Shown here one piece after another: positions 20,270-34,025 of a stretch of 64,000 bases of DNA (positions are counted from its first letter, which is position 1; the number at the start of each line of letters is the position of its first letter). Made by a program: the position numbers and the translations under genes. The stretch is taken from assembly GCA_028583605.1 (NCBI GenBank), contig CM053331.1, positions 2,688,001 to 2,752,000 on the forward strand, given 5' to 3'. The notes under the pieces were generated by a model. The model had not been told where the DNA came from. It did not search any database and saw only the letters and a program-made list of their open reading frames with translations. This DNA comes from Dastarcus helophoroides (lineage: Eukaryota; Arthropoda; Insecta; Coleoptera; Bothrideridae).

Positions 20270-20714
20270 TTACAGTAATTGTTGGAAATGTTTCCCGTTT
20301 TGTTTGATGTACAAGTTAACGCGCCTCCTTATGCTGTGAAATGCGTTTTGCAGCATTTTTGGCGTTATGGTTGCACATTGCTGAACAATTCTTTGTTGCA
20401 GTTCTTGCAAATTATTTACCGGAGTTGCAAAAATTTTGTTTTTTAGGTAAGAAAATATACAATAGTCCATAATTGTCCAACAAGGTGATCTCGGAGGAAA
20501 CTCAACTTCTGTATGCAAATTTATCAGCCGGTCATCAAAAAACTTGCGCAGGAAAGCAATATTTTCTTGTGTAGTATGTGCACCGTCGTGCTGGAAATAA
20601 CCGTACCGAAGTTCATTATCGTTTAACTTTTGCACAAATTTAGCCAAACAGTTGTGTGTGTACCTTTCTGCGTTGGCAATGAAATCGAAAAAAATTGACC
20701 CAATTATTCTTTAA
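20270..20714 (-). pseudogene. C-terminal half of a mariner/Tc1-superfamily transposase
   Basis: The minus frame is open from 20,714 to a stop at 20,270. It starts in the middle of the catalytic domain with IFFDFIANAERYTHN, matching the usual FFDGxVNxERY region. It then has YFQHDGAHTTQ, holding the second catalytic aspartate, and PPRSPCWTIMDYCIF, corresponding to the family's WPPRSPDLxPxDF, with the third aspartate as MD. Spacing between the two aspartates is 39 residues. The usual SPDL aspartate is cysteine here, a sign of decay, and the N-terminal DNA-binding half and first catalytic aspartate are absent. The C-terminal part (LKNKIF, then a helix with QQRIVQQ, then GKHFQQLL) is family-like to the last residue. 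It is not the missing half of the 3.3-3.9-kb mariner fossil, since the motif style differs. Confidence 0.82.
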
Positions 20715-22640
20715 AACGACAAATTTTTATATAAATTTTCATCCCCCACTAAAGACCCTTAGAAAACGATTTTTTTAAAATAACTTTTTAGTGCAGATTT
20801 ATGTTAATGTAAGGTAATTATTTGCCTAATTTAATGTTTTTAGATTTATTGCTTTGGGCCGTATTTTGTCGGTCAGTCAACGTTGACAGTTTTATTAAAT
20901 TAATAATAATGTTTTAGCAATTTTATGGCATGTGGAGGATACTTAGATTAATTTTCTGAAGAAAGGCTGTTTAAAGCAAAGTGTTTTTAATTTGGTTATC
21001 AATTAAAAGTTGCAAGTAACATTATTCTTATATTCTCCATCGTTTTTCCAAAACACGTATTATTCAAGTCACTAAAAAATTATTTTTGTAGAAACAAAAC
21101 TAACACTATTTCTCTCTAATTGGTTTAAGTGCTTTATTTATATACCTGCAGGATAAACAATGTTTTATGTAAAAATTATGTTTTAACATTTTAACTCTTT
21201 TTAATTAGCTTACAAACTGCAATTAGGTTTGACTTTTATTCCTAGTCTACAGAAACAAAGAATGCTTTTAAAAAATGGCAATTTTAGTGCATAGTGTATA
21301 TACAAAAATAATTTTAAAACAATTCACCGTAATGGATTTTGTTTTAAGAAAATGTTCATCAAAGAACTACAGCAGCCCTATTAACCTTCACGCTGCCGAT
21401 GGAATTTTACGGGATGTCTAAGGTTCAATCCGCACTATGGCTCCTTCAATGAAGCGAGCCACTCGACGAATTAACCCTGACGTTATGAGGGAATTTTCAA
21501 GGCGAAATGCAACTCTAAATTTTAATTGGCCAATAAATTATGGTAATGGTAGGTCAAATAAATATGTGGTCCCACAACCGCGCGATAAATAAGACGAAAT
21601 TACTACTCGGCGCACTCGAATTAATGTTGACATAAAGTAGTAAATTAGCTTTTGTTGAATTTTATTGGCGAATCGGTCCGAGCAAGGGAATGAAAAATGG
21701 CGCTTAAAGTCGTAATAGATGCAAGTTCGAAAACGAATCTCTTGTTAATCAACGGCGTTTTACGTCCTTAACAAATCCCAACATCGATTTGAATGCTTGC
21801 GAATTAAGTAAATGGGAAAGTAAATATTTAATCCCATGGGATGATGACGAAATAAAATGTGTTTTGTTTTCAAAGAAATAAAAGGCTTCGTTAGTATTTG
21901 GGCATATCATAAAATATGTGGTAAAAAGAGGGAATTGAAATTTTAGCGAGCTTGTAAAAGAATGTTAATAATCTTTCTCGAAATAGTATTCCATTTCAGA
22001 ACGGTAATAAGCACTAATAACAATCTATTTCGATTCCCTTGGCAAAAGTAAAGAGGGATATAATGGATATTACCATACAAAATTCAGGCTCTATTCAGAA
22101 TTCTTTTGTAACGAACGATGTTATTATTTCCTTGCTCTACGATCAAAGAGCTCTTATTTTATTTATTTTTATTCCACTTGAGCCTAGTAACTAAATTTAA
22201 TATCCAAATGTAATTTAAGAGGATATAAAATAAATGAACCTTTATGATCTAAGCTTTATATGAAGAGAGACTGTTAGTTATAGACACTGAATTATGAATT
22301 TATATTAGTTTAAGCTTAAACTATTTTTAGTTGAAAATGGCTCTGAAGTACACTCAAATAATTAAAGTTTATTAAGTGGCTTGCTGCTACCTTGTTTGCA
22401 TGGAATTAAGTTAATAATTGCATTTAGTGCAAACATTTTAAACATCTGTTTTTACCTCTTTAGGAGCCCATTTTCTAAAACTAGTTTCTTGATGGGCACT
22501 GATCGCTTCTGTCAAAATACCTCATTTAAATAAGGTATTATTATTATTTAAATAATAAAAAAAATTGCAGCAACTGTATATTGTAATTGTTATCAATTAT
22601 CAATTTTAATTAGTTATTGAACGTTACAGCTTACGTAAAA
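20715..22640. other. Low-copy non-coding DNA
   Basis: No protein motifs or RNA genes were found. 21,378-21,450 resembles the start of repeat family B (12,873-12,950). 21,360-21,850 is less AT-rich than its surroundings and could be conserved non-coding DNA or an old repeat; I cannot assign it. Confidence 0.4.
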
Positions 22641-22715
22641 GCGTTTTTTTCAATTTATTTAATTGAAAAAAACATAATATTTCCGGTCAATAAGGGTCTA
22701 CCATGAAGAGTAAAA
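22641..22715. repeat. Palindrome and block shared with 9.06-9.11 kb
   Basis: TTTTTTCAAT and ATTGAAAAAA flank TTATTTA (about 22,646-22,675), forming a perfect hairpin. The sequence then continues with the reverse complement of the 9,061-9,110 block (AATATTTCCGGTCAATAAGG, then GTCTACCATGAA). This is a second end of the same dispersed foldback-like family. Confidence 0.65.
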
Positions 22716-23279
22716 GCTTTTGTTAAATCATTACTTTACAGACACAAATAAGCTTAGTTACTAATACGATTACTACAAATAACCTCAACTCGAACGTATT
22801 CTCTAATTTTTCTAAATAACAGTAAACAAGGAGAGAACTCATAAAATTACACAACATTTCGTAAATTTAATATAGACGTCTTCACGTTTCGAATGCATTT
22901 ATAATTTGAAACGTAATTCCATCGGAAATAGTCGCTTTCTCGTATAAATTAAATATGAATGAGTTGGCGAATCTGTCGACTAAAAACATGTTGAAAAATA
23001 ATTTAAATTTTGCCCAGTTATGAGCGGAACGCAGTTAATTAAAACTACAAATTCCAGCTGTGCCAAATATAAACAAAACATTTTCCGTTTTGGCGATTTT
23101 ATTTTAAGCTTTATCTGCCACCATACGAATCATTTAAACCATCAGAAATTATTTTCAGCTTTCGAACGTCATATCCGATACCTGCAGCCAAAACAATTCA
23201 CTTTTTTGTATTTTAGATGCAATATTTGGAAGCTCAAAATATCTCAAATTTTCAGTTTTTACACATTTTGAAGTTTTAA
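22716..23279. other. Low-copy DNA at the left edge of the 19-bp arrays
   Basis: No gene recognised. A frame at 23,020-23,271 has no known motif. The transition into the array is gradual; the first clear 19-bp monomers appear shortly after 23,280. Confidence 0.4.
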
Positions 23280-26200
23280 GCGACACTTTAAGAAAATATT
23301 CTACTGCAGTTTGGGTCTATTGAGAGAATTCGAAATTATTGAGACTTTTAGCTTTTTAAAAAAATTAAAATTTTTCAAGAAACTTTGAGCTTTTAAAGAG
23401 ATTTCCAGCTTTTTAAGGGACCTTAAGCATTTTGAGATTCTTTGGACTTTTTAAGAGATGCGAACATTTTAAGAGATTTTGAATTCGTTGAATTAATACG
23501 AGTGCTTTAGGAAATATGGAGCTTTTGCAAGGCTTTTATATCTTTAAAAGACTTTAACCTTCAAGATATATCAAGATTTTTAATATATTTTGGGTTTTTT
23601 TTTAAAAAAATGAGACTATTGAAAGAATTTAGGCTTTTTAAGAGAACTCAAACTTTTCAATTGACCTCGAGTTTTTATAGAGAATTTAAAATTTTTGGGG
23701 AACCTTGACCTTTTTGACAGCCTTGAAATTTCTTAAAGGCTTTAAGCCTTTAAAGAGGTAAGTGCCTAAAAAAGTTAAAAGCATACAAGTATTAAAAGAA
23801 TCAGGGCTTTTAAAATTTTAAAAGACATAAATATTTTTAGGGCACATCAAGATCATTAAGAGACTTTGGTCTTTTGACAGAATTCAAGATTGTTAAGACA
23901 CTTTCAACTTAAAAAAAAAACTTGAATTTTTAAAAAAAATTTAGCTTTTAACACGAATTCAAGCTTCTTAAGGGACCTTCATCGTTTTGAGATTCTTCAG
24001 ACTCCTTAAAAGATTCAATGTTTTTAAGAGATTTTAATGTCATTAAAGCAATACGAGTACTTTAAAAAATATAAAGCATTTGCATGGCTTTATAATTTTT
24101 AAAAGACCTTAACCTTTTTACATCAAGACTTTTAAGCTACCTTGAGCTTTTTGAAAAAAAATGAGCCTAATAAAGGACTTAGATTTCTAAGAGAACTCAA
24201 ACTTTTCAAAAAACTTTAAGCTTTTAAAAAAAATTTAATCTTTTTAATAGACTTTCAGTCTTTTAATTTAAATTTAAAGTTTTTGAAAAAATAGCTTTTT
24301 AAGAACTATTAAGGTCTTTTAGAGCATAAGTTTTTAGAAGATGTTGATCCTTTTAAAAGACTTGAAGCTTTTTCAAGGAGAAGGAGTTTTTGTTAAAAGT
24401 CAAGCTTTTAACAGACTTTAACCTTTAAAAAAATACTTTATTTAAAAATACTTTAGGCTTTTAAAAAGAATTTAAGCTTCTTAAAGGGCTTTCAGCGTTT
24501 TGAGATTCTTCGGACTTCTTAAAAGATCCAAACTTTTTAAGAGATTTTGATGACGTAGTACTTTAAAAAATATTAAGCATTTGCATGGCTTTTAAATTTT
24601 TAAAAGACTTCAGTCTTTTCAAGATACATCAAGATTTTTAAGATACTTTGAACTTTTTGAATAAAATCGAGCTTAATAAAAGACTTTTATATTTTTAAAA
24701 GAACTCAAGCTTTTCAATAAACTTCAAGCTTTTACAAAAAATTTGAGCTCTTTAATAGACTTTGAGTCTTTTGAGATTATTTGGGCTTCTTAAAAGATTC
24801 TAACCTTTTTAGATTTTAAGCGCTTTAAAAAAAACGAGTATTTTAAGAAGCATCGAATTTTTTGGGGCTTTTGAGTTTTTAAGAGACTTTAACCTTTTTA
24901 ACACACACAAGATTTTTAAAAGGCTTTGTGCTTTTTCAGGACAACTTTAAAGAATTTAAAGTTTTTAAAAAAATAGCTTTTTAAGAACTATTAAATTCTT
25001 TTAGAGCCATGAGTTTTTAAAAGACCTTGATCTTTTTAAAAGAATTTAAGCTTTTTCAAGGAGATGAAGTTTTTGTTAAAAATCAAGCTTTTAACAGACT
25101 TTGACCTTTAAAAAAAATTTTTTTTTAAAAAGACTTCAAGTTTTTAAAGAAAATTAAGGCTTCTTACGGGATCTTGAGTGTTTTGAGATTCTTCGGACTT
25201 TTTAAAAGATTCAAGCTTTTTAAGAGATTTTGATGTCAAATCAATACGAGTACTTTAAAAAATATCAAGCATTTGCATGGCTTTTAAATTTTTAAAAGAC
25301 TTTAACCTTTTTATAACACATCAAGATTTTTAAGATACTTTGAACTTTTTGAAAAATAAATCGAATAAAAGTCTTTTATATTTTTAAGAGAAATCACGCT
25401 TTTCAAAAAAAATCGAGCTTTTAAAAAGAATTTGAGCTTTTTAATAGACTTTAAGTCTTTTGAGATTCTTTGGATCTCTTTAAAGATTCAAACCTTTTCA
25501 GATTTCGAGTTCTTTGAAATAAAAAACGAGTATTTTAACAAACATCGAGTTTTTCAGGGCTTTTGAGTTTTTAAAAGACTTTAACCATTTTAAGACACAC
25601 TAGATTTTTAAAAGACTTTGGGCTTTTTTAAAGAATTTAGCTTTTTAGAACTAAGTTTTTAGGACAACTTTAAAGATTTTAAAGTTTTTTTATAAATAAG
25701 TAGGCTATTTTAGAGCCATTGAGTTTTTTAAACATTCTGATCTTTTTAAAGATTTTAAACTTTTTTAAGGAAATAAAGTTTTTGTTAAAAATAAAACTTT
25801 TAAAAGACTTTGACTTTTTAAGAAAAAGACTCTATTTAAAAAGACTTCGAGCTTTTAAAAAAAATTCAAACCTTTTAAGAGACCTTAGGCGTTTCGAGAT
25901 TCTTCGGACTTTTTAAAAAATTCAAGCTTTTTGAAAGATTTTGATGTCATTGAAGCAATACGAGTGCTTTAAAAAGTATTAGGCATTTGCATGGCTTTAA
26001 GATTTTTAAAAGACTTTAACTTATTTAAGACACACCAAGATTTTTAAGACACTTTGAACTTTTTGAAAAAAATCGAGCCTAATAAAAGACTTTTAGATTT
26101 TTAAGAAAACTCAAGCTTTTTAAACAACTTTAAGTATTTAAATAGAATTTGAGCTCTTTAATACATTTTGAGTCTTTTGAGATCTTTAGGACCTGTGGAA

Positions 26201-29200
26201 AGATTCAAACTTTTACAGATTTCGAGCTCTTTGAAAAAAACGAGTTAATTTAATAAGCACCGAGTTTTTCGGGGCTTTTGAGTTTCTAAAAGGCTTCAGC
26301 ATTTTTAAGACACACGAGATTTTTTAAAAGACTTTGGACCTTTTGAGAGAATTTATCTTTTTAGAACTTAGATTTTTAGGACAAGTTTAAAGGGTTTAAA
26401 GCTTTTAAAAGAATAGCTTTTTCAGCATTATAAAGCCCTCCTAGAGCCACTGAGTTTTTAAAAGACCTTGATCTACACTTTAAGCTTTTACAAGAAGCTG
26501 GAAATTTTGTAAAAAATCAAGCTTTAACCAGACTTACACCTTTTTAAAGAAAAAGATTTTTTAAAAAAGGTATTGAGCTTTTCAAAAGAATTTAGGCTTT
26601 TTAATAGACTTTTAGTCTTTTGAGATTCTTCATTTCTTGTAAGATTCAATTTTTTCAAATTTCAAGCTCTTTGAAACAAAACACGAATATTTTAGGAAAT
26701 ATCGAATTTTTCGGAGTTTTTAAGAGACTTCAGCCTTTTTAAGACACACAAGATTTTTAAAACACTTTGGGCTTTTTGAAAAAATTTACTTTTTTAAAAA
26801 TTAGCATTTTTGAACAACTTTTAAGAGTTTAAAGTTTTTAAAAGAGTAGCTTTTTTAAAATTATTAAGCTTTGAGAACCATTGAGTTTTCAGGAGACCTT
26901 GATCTTTTTAAAAGACCTTAAATCTTCTCAAGGGGCTGGAGCTTTTGCAAATATTCGAGATTTCAACAGTCTTTGATCTTTTTAAAGAAAACGACTGTGT
27001 TTAAGAACTCTTCGAGCTTTTTAAAAGAATTCAAGCTTTTAAAGGGATCTTGAGCGTTTTAAGATTCTTTAGACTTCTTAAAAGACTCGAGCTTTTTAGA
27101 AGGTTTTGAGGTCGTTGAACAATGAGAGTACCTTAAGAAACATTGAGCTTTTGTAGGCCTTTTGAGTTTTTAATAGACATCGACCTTTTTAAAACATATC
27201 AAAATACTTTGAGGTTTTTGAAAAAAATCGAGACTATTCATAGACTTACAGCTTTTTAAGAGAACTCAAGCTTTTCAAAAGACTTTCTAATAGATTTGAA
27301 CCCCTTCAGCTCTTTGAAAGAATACGAGTATTTTAAAAAGCATCGAGTTTTTTTTAGGGCTTTTGAGTTTTTGAGAGACTTCAACCCTTTAAAGGCACAT
27401 AAGATTTTTAAAAGACGAAGGGCTTTTTGACAGAATTGAAGACTATTTACTAAATTTTAGCTTTTTAAGAGCAGACACTTTTTAAAAAAAAATTCGACCT
27501 TTTAAGATTCTTTGGATCTCTTAAAAGACTTGAGTTTTTTAGGAGATTTTGAGGACGCTAAATAATACGAGTATTTTAAAAAACATCGAAATTTTGTAGG
27601 GCTTTTGAATTTTTAAAAGATTTTTCAAAAGACACATCAAGATTTTTAAGATACCTTAAATTTTTCAAGAAAATCAGGACTATTGAAAGACTTTTAGCTT
27701 TTTAAGAGAATTTAAGTTTTTCAAAAGACTTTGAGTTTTTTAAGAAAACTCGAGCCTTTTAATGGACTTTGGATCCTTTGAGATACTTTGTATTTTTCAA
27801 CAGATTTGAATTCCTTCAGATTTCAATCTCTTTGAAAGAATATGAGTATTTTAAGAAGTATCGAGTTTTTCAGGGCTTTTGAGTTTTTAAGAAACTTTTA
27901 CCTTTTTAAGGCACATGAGATTTTAAAAAGAATGAGGGCTTTTTAAAAAAATTCAAGACTTGACAGAACTTGAGCTTGTTAAGAGGACATACGTTTTTTA
28001 AAAGCCTTCGACCTTTTAAGATTCTTTGGACCTCTTACAAGACTCGAGTTTTCTAGGAGATTTTAAGAGAGTTAAACAATACGAGTACTTTAAAAAAATC
28101 GAGATTTGTAGGGCTTTTGAGTTTTTAAAAGACATCAACCTTTTAAAAACAATTCAAGATTTTTAAGATATTTTAAACATTTTGAAGAAAATCGGGACTA
28201 TTAAAAGACTTTTAGCTTTTTAAGAGAACTAAAGCTTTTCAAAAGACTTTCGGTTTTTTAAGAGAATTCGAGCCTTTTAATAGACTTTGGGTCTTTGAGA
28301 TTCTTCGTTATTTTAAAAAGATTGAACCCCTTCAGATTTCGAGCTCTTTAAAAGAATACGAGTATTTTAAGTAGCATCGAGTTTTTCAGGGCTTTTCAGT
28401 CAAACGTCAAACTTTGTTAAGTACATGGGATTTTAAGAGACTGAGACATTTTTGGGAGAATTCAAGACTATTTACAGAACTTCAGCTTTTTAAAAAGACA
28501 TACGTTTTTCAAGAGACTTCGACCTTTTAAGATTCTTTGGACTTTTTAAAAGACTCGAGATGTTTAGAAGATTTTAAGGTCGGTAAATAAGGCGAGTTCA
28601 TTAAGAAACATTGAACTTTTGTAAGGCTTTTAAGTTTTTAAAAGACATCGACCTTTTTAAGACATATCAGGATTTTTAAAATATTTTGAGATTTTTGAAA
28701 AAAATCGAAACTATTGAAAAACTTTTAGCTTTTTAAGAAAACTCAAGCTTTTCAAAAGAATTTAAGCTTTTTAAGAGAATTTAAGCCTTTTAATGCACTT
28801 TGGATCTTTTGAGATTCTTCGCACTTTTTAAAAGATTCGAACCTCTTTAGATTTTTAGCTTTTTGAAAAAATACAAGTATTTTAAAAAGTATCAAGTTTT
28901 CCCGCGCTTTAGCTTTTTAAGAAACATGAGATTTTTAAGAGACTGCGGGTTTTTTGAAGAATTAGAGAGAATTACAAAACTTTGGCTTTTGAAGAGAACA
29001 TACGTTTTTCCAAAGACTGACCTTTCTTTAAGCTTTATATAGAGTAAGCAGGTAATAAGATGTAAAATACTTTTAAGCTCTAAAAAGAAAATCTAGCTTC
29101 TAAGAGGCCGACTTAGCATTGGCGCGCATATGGTTATTCCAAGAAAAGTTGGTGCTTGCATTCACTCCCAGGATAGATAGATTATGTTTCATTGGGATGA

Positions 29201-32200
29201 TTTTACCTTTCATTAGTATGTTTGTTGTAATATTCCTTGATATTATCTTAGACAAAACTGCGGCTTGAGTGTTTAAGACATTACAGTCAACCAGACGTTT
29301 CTTACCCAATTCTAGAACGATTTTAAGATTTTGAATAATCATCTGTATCTATTGTATCCCTAGCCAATCTAAAGCAGCAGCGAAATGGTTTGTTGAAGAA
29401 AAAAGATGACACCAGGCAAGATGATCTAGGTAGTTGTACATTAAATTGGAAGTTGAAGCTAAGAGACCGGTTATATGTAACAGAAACAAAATAGGAGACA
29501 GAACAGGCCCCTGAGTCACCCCCGCATTTTAAAAAGACTTCTAGCTTTTAAAAAAAATTCAAGCTTTTTGAGATTCTCTGAATTTGTTAAAATATTCGAG
29601 CTTTTTAAGAAATATCGAGATCTTCAAAAGAATACGATTATTTTAGGCAAGATCGATTTTTTAGGGCATTTGAGTTTTAAAGAGACTTTGAAACTTTAAA
29701 AAAATTTAAGACTATTGTAGGACTTGGTTTTTAAGAAAATTTAAGCTTTTTAAGAGGCTATGAACATTTTAAGAGCCTTTAGTCTTTTTGAGAGATTTTT
29801 AGTTTTTAGAAGTCTTAGAGCTTTATAAAAGACTTTGTTATTTCTAAAAGACTTTAAACTTTTTATAAAATCTGAAACGTGCAATAGATTGTAAACTTTT
29901 TATGAGAGTTGGACCTTTTTATGAGAGTTCGGGCTTTAAAAAAACGTTGTGCTTTTTCAGAGAATTCCTGCTTTTTAGGAGACTTTAAGCACTTTAAAAG
30001 AGTTTAATTTTTTTAAGAGACTTTAAGCCTTATAAGATATTTTGATCTTTTACAAGATTTTAAAGTTTACAATAGTCTTTAAGCATCTTAAGAGACGGAG
30101 CTTTTTAAGAAAACTCAAAATTTTTAAAGCACCTTAAATTTTTTAAAAGATTTTGAGTTTAATTAAAGTATTTAAGCCCTTTTAAGAGACTTTGCGCTTT
30201 TTAAGGGTTCAAAAAGGATATTAGGAGACTTCTAAAGAGACTTTCAACTTTCTGTAAAACATTGGGGTTATTAAAAGACTTCAAGCACTTAAGTAAATTT
30301 AAATTTTTAAAAGACTTTGTGCTTTTTAAGATGATTTGTGCTTTCTAAAAGACTTTGAGTTTGGTTACAGTCTTCAAGCTTTTAAGCTAATTCAAATTTT
30401 TAAAAGATTCTAAGCTTGTTTTTTTGAAGAATTAGGGATCTTTAAAAGAATTGTTTTTCAAAAACATCTAGCTCTTTTAGAGCAACTAAACGTTTTGGAG
30501 AGTTCAATATTTTTAAAAGACTTCAAGCTTTTTAAGGGACTTAGAGCCATTTAGGATTCTTTGGATTTGTTAAAATATTTTATCTTTTTAAGAAATTTTA
30601 AGGTAGTTGAAAGATACGATTATTTTAAGAAAGATCGATCTTTTACAAAGATTTTAGGTTTTCAAGAGACTTCAACCTTTTTAAGGCACATTAAATTTTT
30701 AAGAGACTTTGGGCCTTTGAGAAAATTCAAGAATATTGTAGGATTTGGTTTTTTAAGATAATTTAAGCTCCTTAAGAGACTATGAACATTTTAAGAGTCT
30801 TTAGCTTTTTAAAAAGAATTTGAGCTCTCTATGAGTCTTAAAGCTTTTTAACTTTGATATTTCTAAAAGATTTTAATTTTTTCACAAAATTTAAAACATT
30901 TAATGGATTGTGAACTTTTCATAAGATTTGTTCGTTTTTATGAGAATTTGGGCTTTAAAGTAACGTTGTGCCTTTTGATAAAATTTGTGCTTTTTAAGAG
31001 ACTTTTAGCATTTTAAAAGAGTTCAATCTTCTTAAGAGACTTTAAACTTTATAAGATACTTAGAGCTTTTTAGGAGATTTCGAAGTTTAGTCTTCAAGGC
31101 TCTTAAGAGACCGAGCTTTTGAATAGAACTTAAACTTTATAAAGCACTTCAAACTTTTTAAAAGACTTTAAGTTTGGTTAAAGTCTTTAAGCTTTTTAAG
31201 AGACTTTCAGCATTTTAAAAGAGTTCGATCTAGTTAAAGTACTTTAAGTCCTATAAGATACTTTGACCTTTTTAAGAGATTTTGAAGTTTAAAAAAGTCT
31301 TCAAGCCTTTTAAGAGACCCAGCTTTTTGAGCAAACTTAAACTTTTTAAAACACTTTGAACTTTTCAAAAGACTTTAAATTTGATTGGAGTCTTCAAGCT
31401 TTTAAGCTAATTCAAATTTTTAAAAGACTCTTAGTTGGTTTTTTGAAGAGTAAAGGATCTTTAAAAGCTTTTTAAAAAACATGGAGCTCTTATAGAGCCA
31501 TTGAACTTTCAAGAGAGTTCAATCTTTTTAAAAGACTTCGTGCTATTTAAAAAAACTAGAGTTTTTGTAACAATTTAACGTTTTACATCTTTTGACCTCT
31601 CGAAGTAACTTCCAACTTTTTAAGAGACTTTGTGCTTTTTTAGGAAATTCAAGCTCTTTAAACGACTTTGAGCTTTTTAAAAAAAATTGTGCTTTTCAAA
31701 ACACTTAAAGTTTTTAAAACATTCTAAGATTTCTAAAAGGCTTTGAAGCTTTTCTGAAACATCAAGATTTTTAAAAGATATTGAACTGTTAAGGGAATTA
31801 AAGGTTCTTAAGAGACTTTAACTTTGTTAAAAGATCTTAAGCTTTGTAAAGAAGCTTTAGTTTTTCTAAATATTTAAACTTTATACAGACTTTAGCCTCT
31901 TTAAGGGCCTTCCAACTATTAAGGACACTTAGAGCTTTTTGAGTTTATTAGATGACTTTAAACTTTTTAAAAGAAATTGATCTTTTCAGGACACTTGGAG
32001 TTTTTAAAGAACTTTGAGCTTTCTTTCAGGTTTTTAAGAGACTTTGGACTTTTTATAAAACATCGGGAATTTTAAATGATTTTTTTAACTTTTCAGGAAA
32101 TTAAAGATTTTTAAGATACCGTAAACTTTTGAGATGTTAAGAAGACTTTCAGCTTTCTATAAAACGTTAAGCTTATAAGAAGACTTTAAGCATTTTAAGA

Positions 32201-32480
32201 CGTTCAGTTTTTTGAAAAAGTTAAGCTTTTCAAGGAACTTTGAAATTTATAAAGTCTTTGGTTTTTTTAAGAAACTTTTAGCTATCTAGAAGTCTTAAAG
32301 CTTTTTCAGAAACTCCGACATTTTTTAAAGACTTGGACCTTTCTATAAAAGCTAAAACTTCTAAGAGATTTTTAAATGTTTTATTAGACTTGAACCTTTT
32401 TATAAAAATTCAAGCTTTTTAAAAACGTTAAACTTTTTAAGAGACTCAAAGCCTTAAATTTCTAGAAAGTCCTAAAGTTA
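23280..32480 (+). repeat. 19-bp-monomer satellite, array 1 (forward polarity)
   Basis: The array is built from a degenerate 19-bp unit, consensus CTTTTTAAGAGACTTTGAG. Monomers differ from each other but are arranged into longer imperfect units. In the first part CATTTGCATGGCTTTTA recurs at about 24,072, 24,579, 25,268 and 25,989. From 26.9 to 28.9 kb a unit with AATACGAGTATTTTAA and GGGCTTTTGAGTTTTTAA recurs every 450-550 bp. From 29.5 to 31.6 kb a unit of about 1 kb containing TTTTTATGAGA and AACGTTGTGC occurs twice. Every monomer has stops (TAA, TGA) in two frames, so small open frames inside it are chance. It is interrupted once by a reverse transcriptase fragment (29,100-29,528). Confidence 0.93.
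29100..29528 (-). pseudogene. Internal fragment of a Jockey/CR1-type non-LTR reverse transcriptase
   Basis: The minus strand from 29,528 begins with NAGVTQGPVLSPILFLLHI, matching the (P)QGSVLSPxLFLLYI motif of non-LTR RTs. The position of the catalytic (F)ADD box is decayed. After a stop (TAG near 29,353) a frame open to 29,100 contains LELGKKRLVDCNxxKTQA-like sequence, LSILGVNASTNFSWNNHM and ANAKSAS, the thumb region usually reading LGVxxxxxLSWxxHIxxIAKxAS. Both ends of the element, and any poly-A tail, are missing. The fragment lies cleanly inside the 19-bp satellite, so it is a passenger captured by the array. A complete ORF2 would be 900 or more residues; about 140 remain. Confidence 0.8.
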
Positions 32481-33362
32481 AAGTTAAAGGTTTCATAAAA
32501 ATTCGATAGCTTTACACCATCGTCATCTGGTAAAGTAAAAATATGATTATCTCTCATAGCTCTAAAGCTCTTAAGCACTTATACATAATTTCCCTCAAAG
32601 GAAACGCGTAGATCTCGACTGGTTTGTTGGACAGCCCAATTTCCGGCCGATGAGCTTTCCGAAGACGCCTCATCGTGGAAGCAAAATAGAAAGAGCATCC
32701 GACTTCAACGTCTACTAGTTGTAAAATATGCCTCCATTTTAAACGCGATCACGTTCCAATTGAATACGGAACGGGCATTTCCATAATAAATTCGAGGATA
32801 CGTGTACGGACTCTCGCAGCTTCGACAGGTCCACCTAAGACACTTGCAAACCTCTGAGTGCACAGACGCAAAATCGACGTTAGTTACGGATGAATGTAAT
32901 TGAATTTGAAAAATGAAGTTTCAATGTGCCACCTTGGACGTGTCGAATAAATTCGGCGGAACGAATGACGACAAATTGAGTCATCTACGATTTTCTTGAA
33001 GGCGTAAAACAACCAAGGATGATATTCTAATGTCAGGTTTTAAAAAGTGTCCCAAGTCTATTTTAGGTTCATTACAATGGCGGCAAAAAAGATTTGACAT
33101 CTTATTTTTAGTGTATAGTGGAACAGTGCATGTATTTTATAGTGTTTTGTTATTTTAAACAATTTATTGATACCAAAATGTTGTCGCTAGATAAACATCT
33201 CAGTTGACACATTTTAAATTCCTAACGCTGTTCCTATAATTTCAGTTTAAATATTTTAGTCAATTACGCTATTAATTAACCATAAATTCGTATCACAAAC
33301 CTATTATTATTGCTTCATATATTTGGTAATTACACACTTCAATCAAGAGTAATTTAAACTCT

Positions 33363-33382
33363 AAACCCGGCGCATCCACCAA
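33363..33382 (+). promoter_or_regulatory. Recurrent 20-mer motif, copy 2
   Basis: Identical over 20 bases to 6,902-6,921; see that entry. The flanking sequences are different. Confidence 0.45.
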
Positions 33383-33839
33383 AATGTAAACCAGGCGAGA
33401 AAACTTTCTTTTTCCTTCGAGGCAATTGGGCCAAAGCGAGTGTGATTAAATTCCACTCAATACAGATATGCCTCTATTTCAACAGTCACTAAAACAGATC
33501 AACCGTAAACTGCATTCTCCCTTTTCAAAAACGCCAATTCGCATTACCAAATTTATTTCAACTCGAACTAGAAAAGAGCAAGTAGCTCGCTGAAACGAAC
33601 GAACGCGTGATCAAACGATGCCGAAGTTAATTACGAAAACAGCTCGAAGGCCCTACATCTGATGCAGCTCACTAACAATTAACAAGTTCTATTGAAAACT
33701 GTTCGAGATAAAAATAACAAAAGCGGACGGTTTGATTCGAAATTAAGCAATGCATCCGACGAGAGCTCCCTTGAGTCTCGTTGTAAAAAACGAACATGAG
33801 GGCAGAGCAAATAATTCGTCAGATTTAAAAGAGAGAGCT

Positions 33840-34025
33840 TTCGAAAGAGTTACACATTTTTTTTAAGTTTAATGTCAACAAACTGCCGGCAAGTTCGATT
33901 GTGCTCCGGTCTGAATCAACCAATCGATTCGAAACTTTTCGATTCATTAGGGCCGATCGGCCGGACTGAGCAAGCAGAAGCCTCGACAAAAGTAAAGGCT
34001 GTTAGAAGGATAATCAGTAAAGCAA
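33840..34025 (+). repeat. Spacer duplication block 1, copy A
   Basis: Shares GTTACACATTTTTTTT, TTCGATTGTGCT, TTCGAAACTTTTC, TTCATTAGGGCCGATC and AAGCAGAAG with 51,297-51,480 in the same order and spacing. Roughly three quarters of positions agree by eye. Confidence 0.8.
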
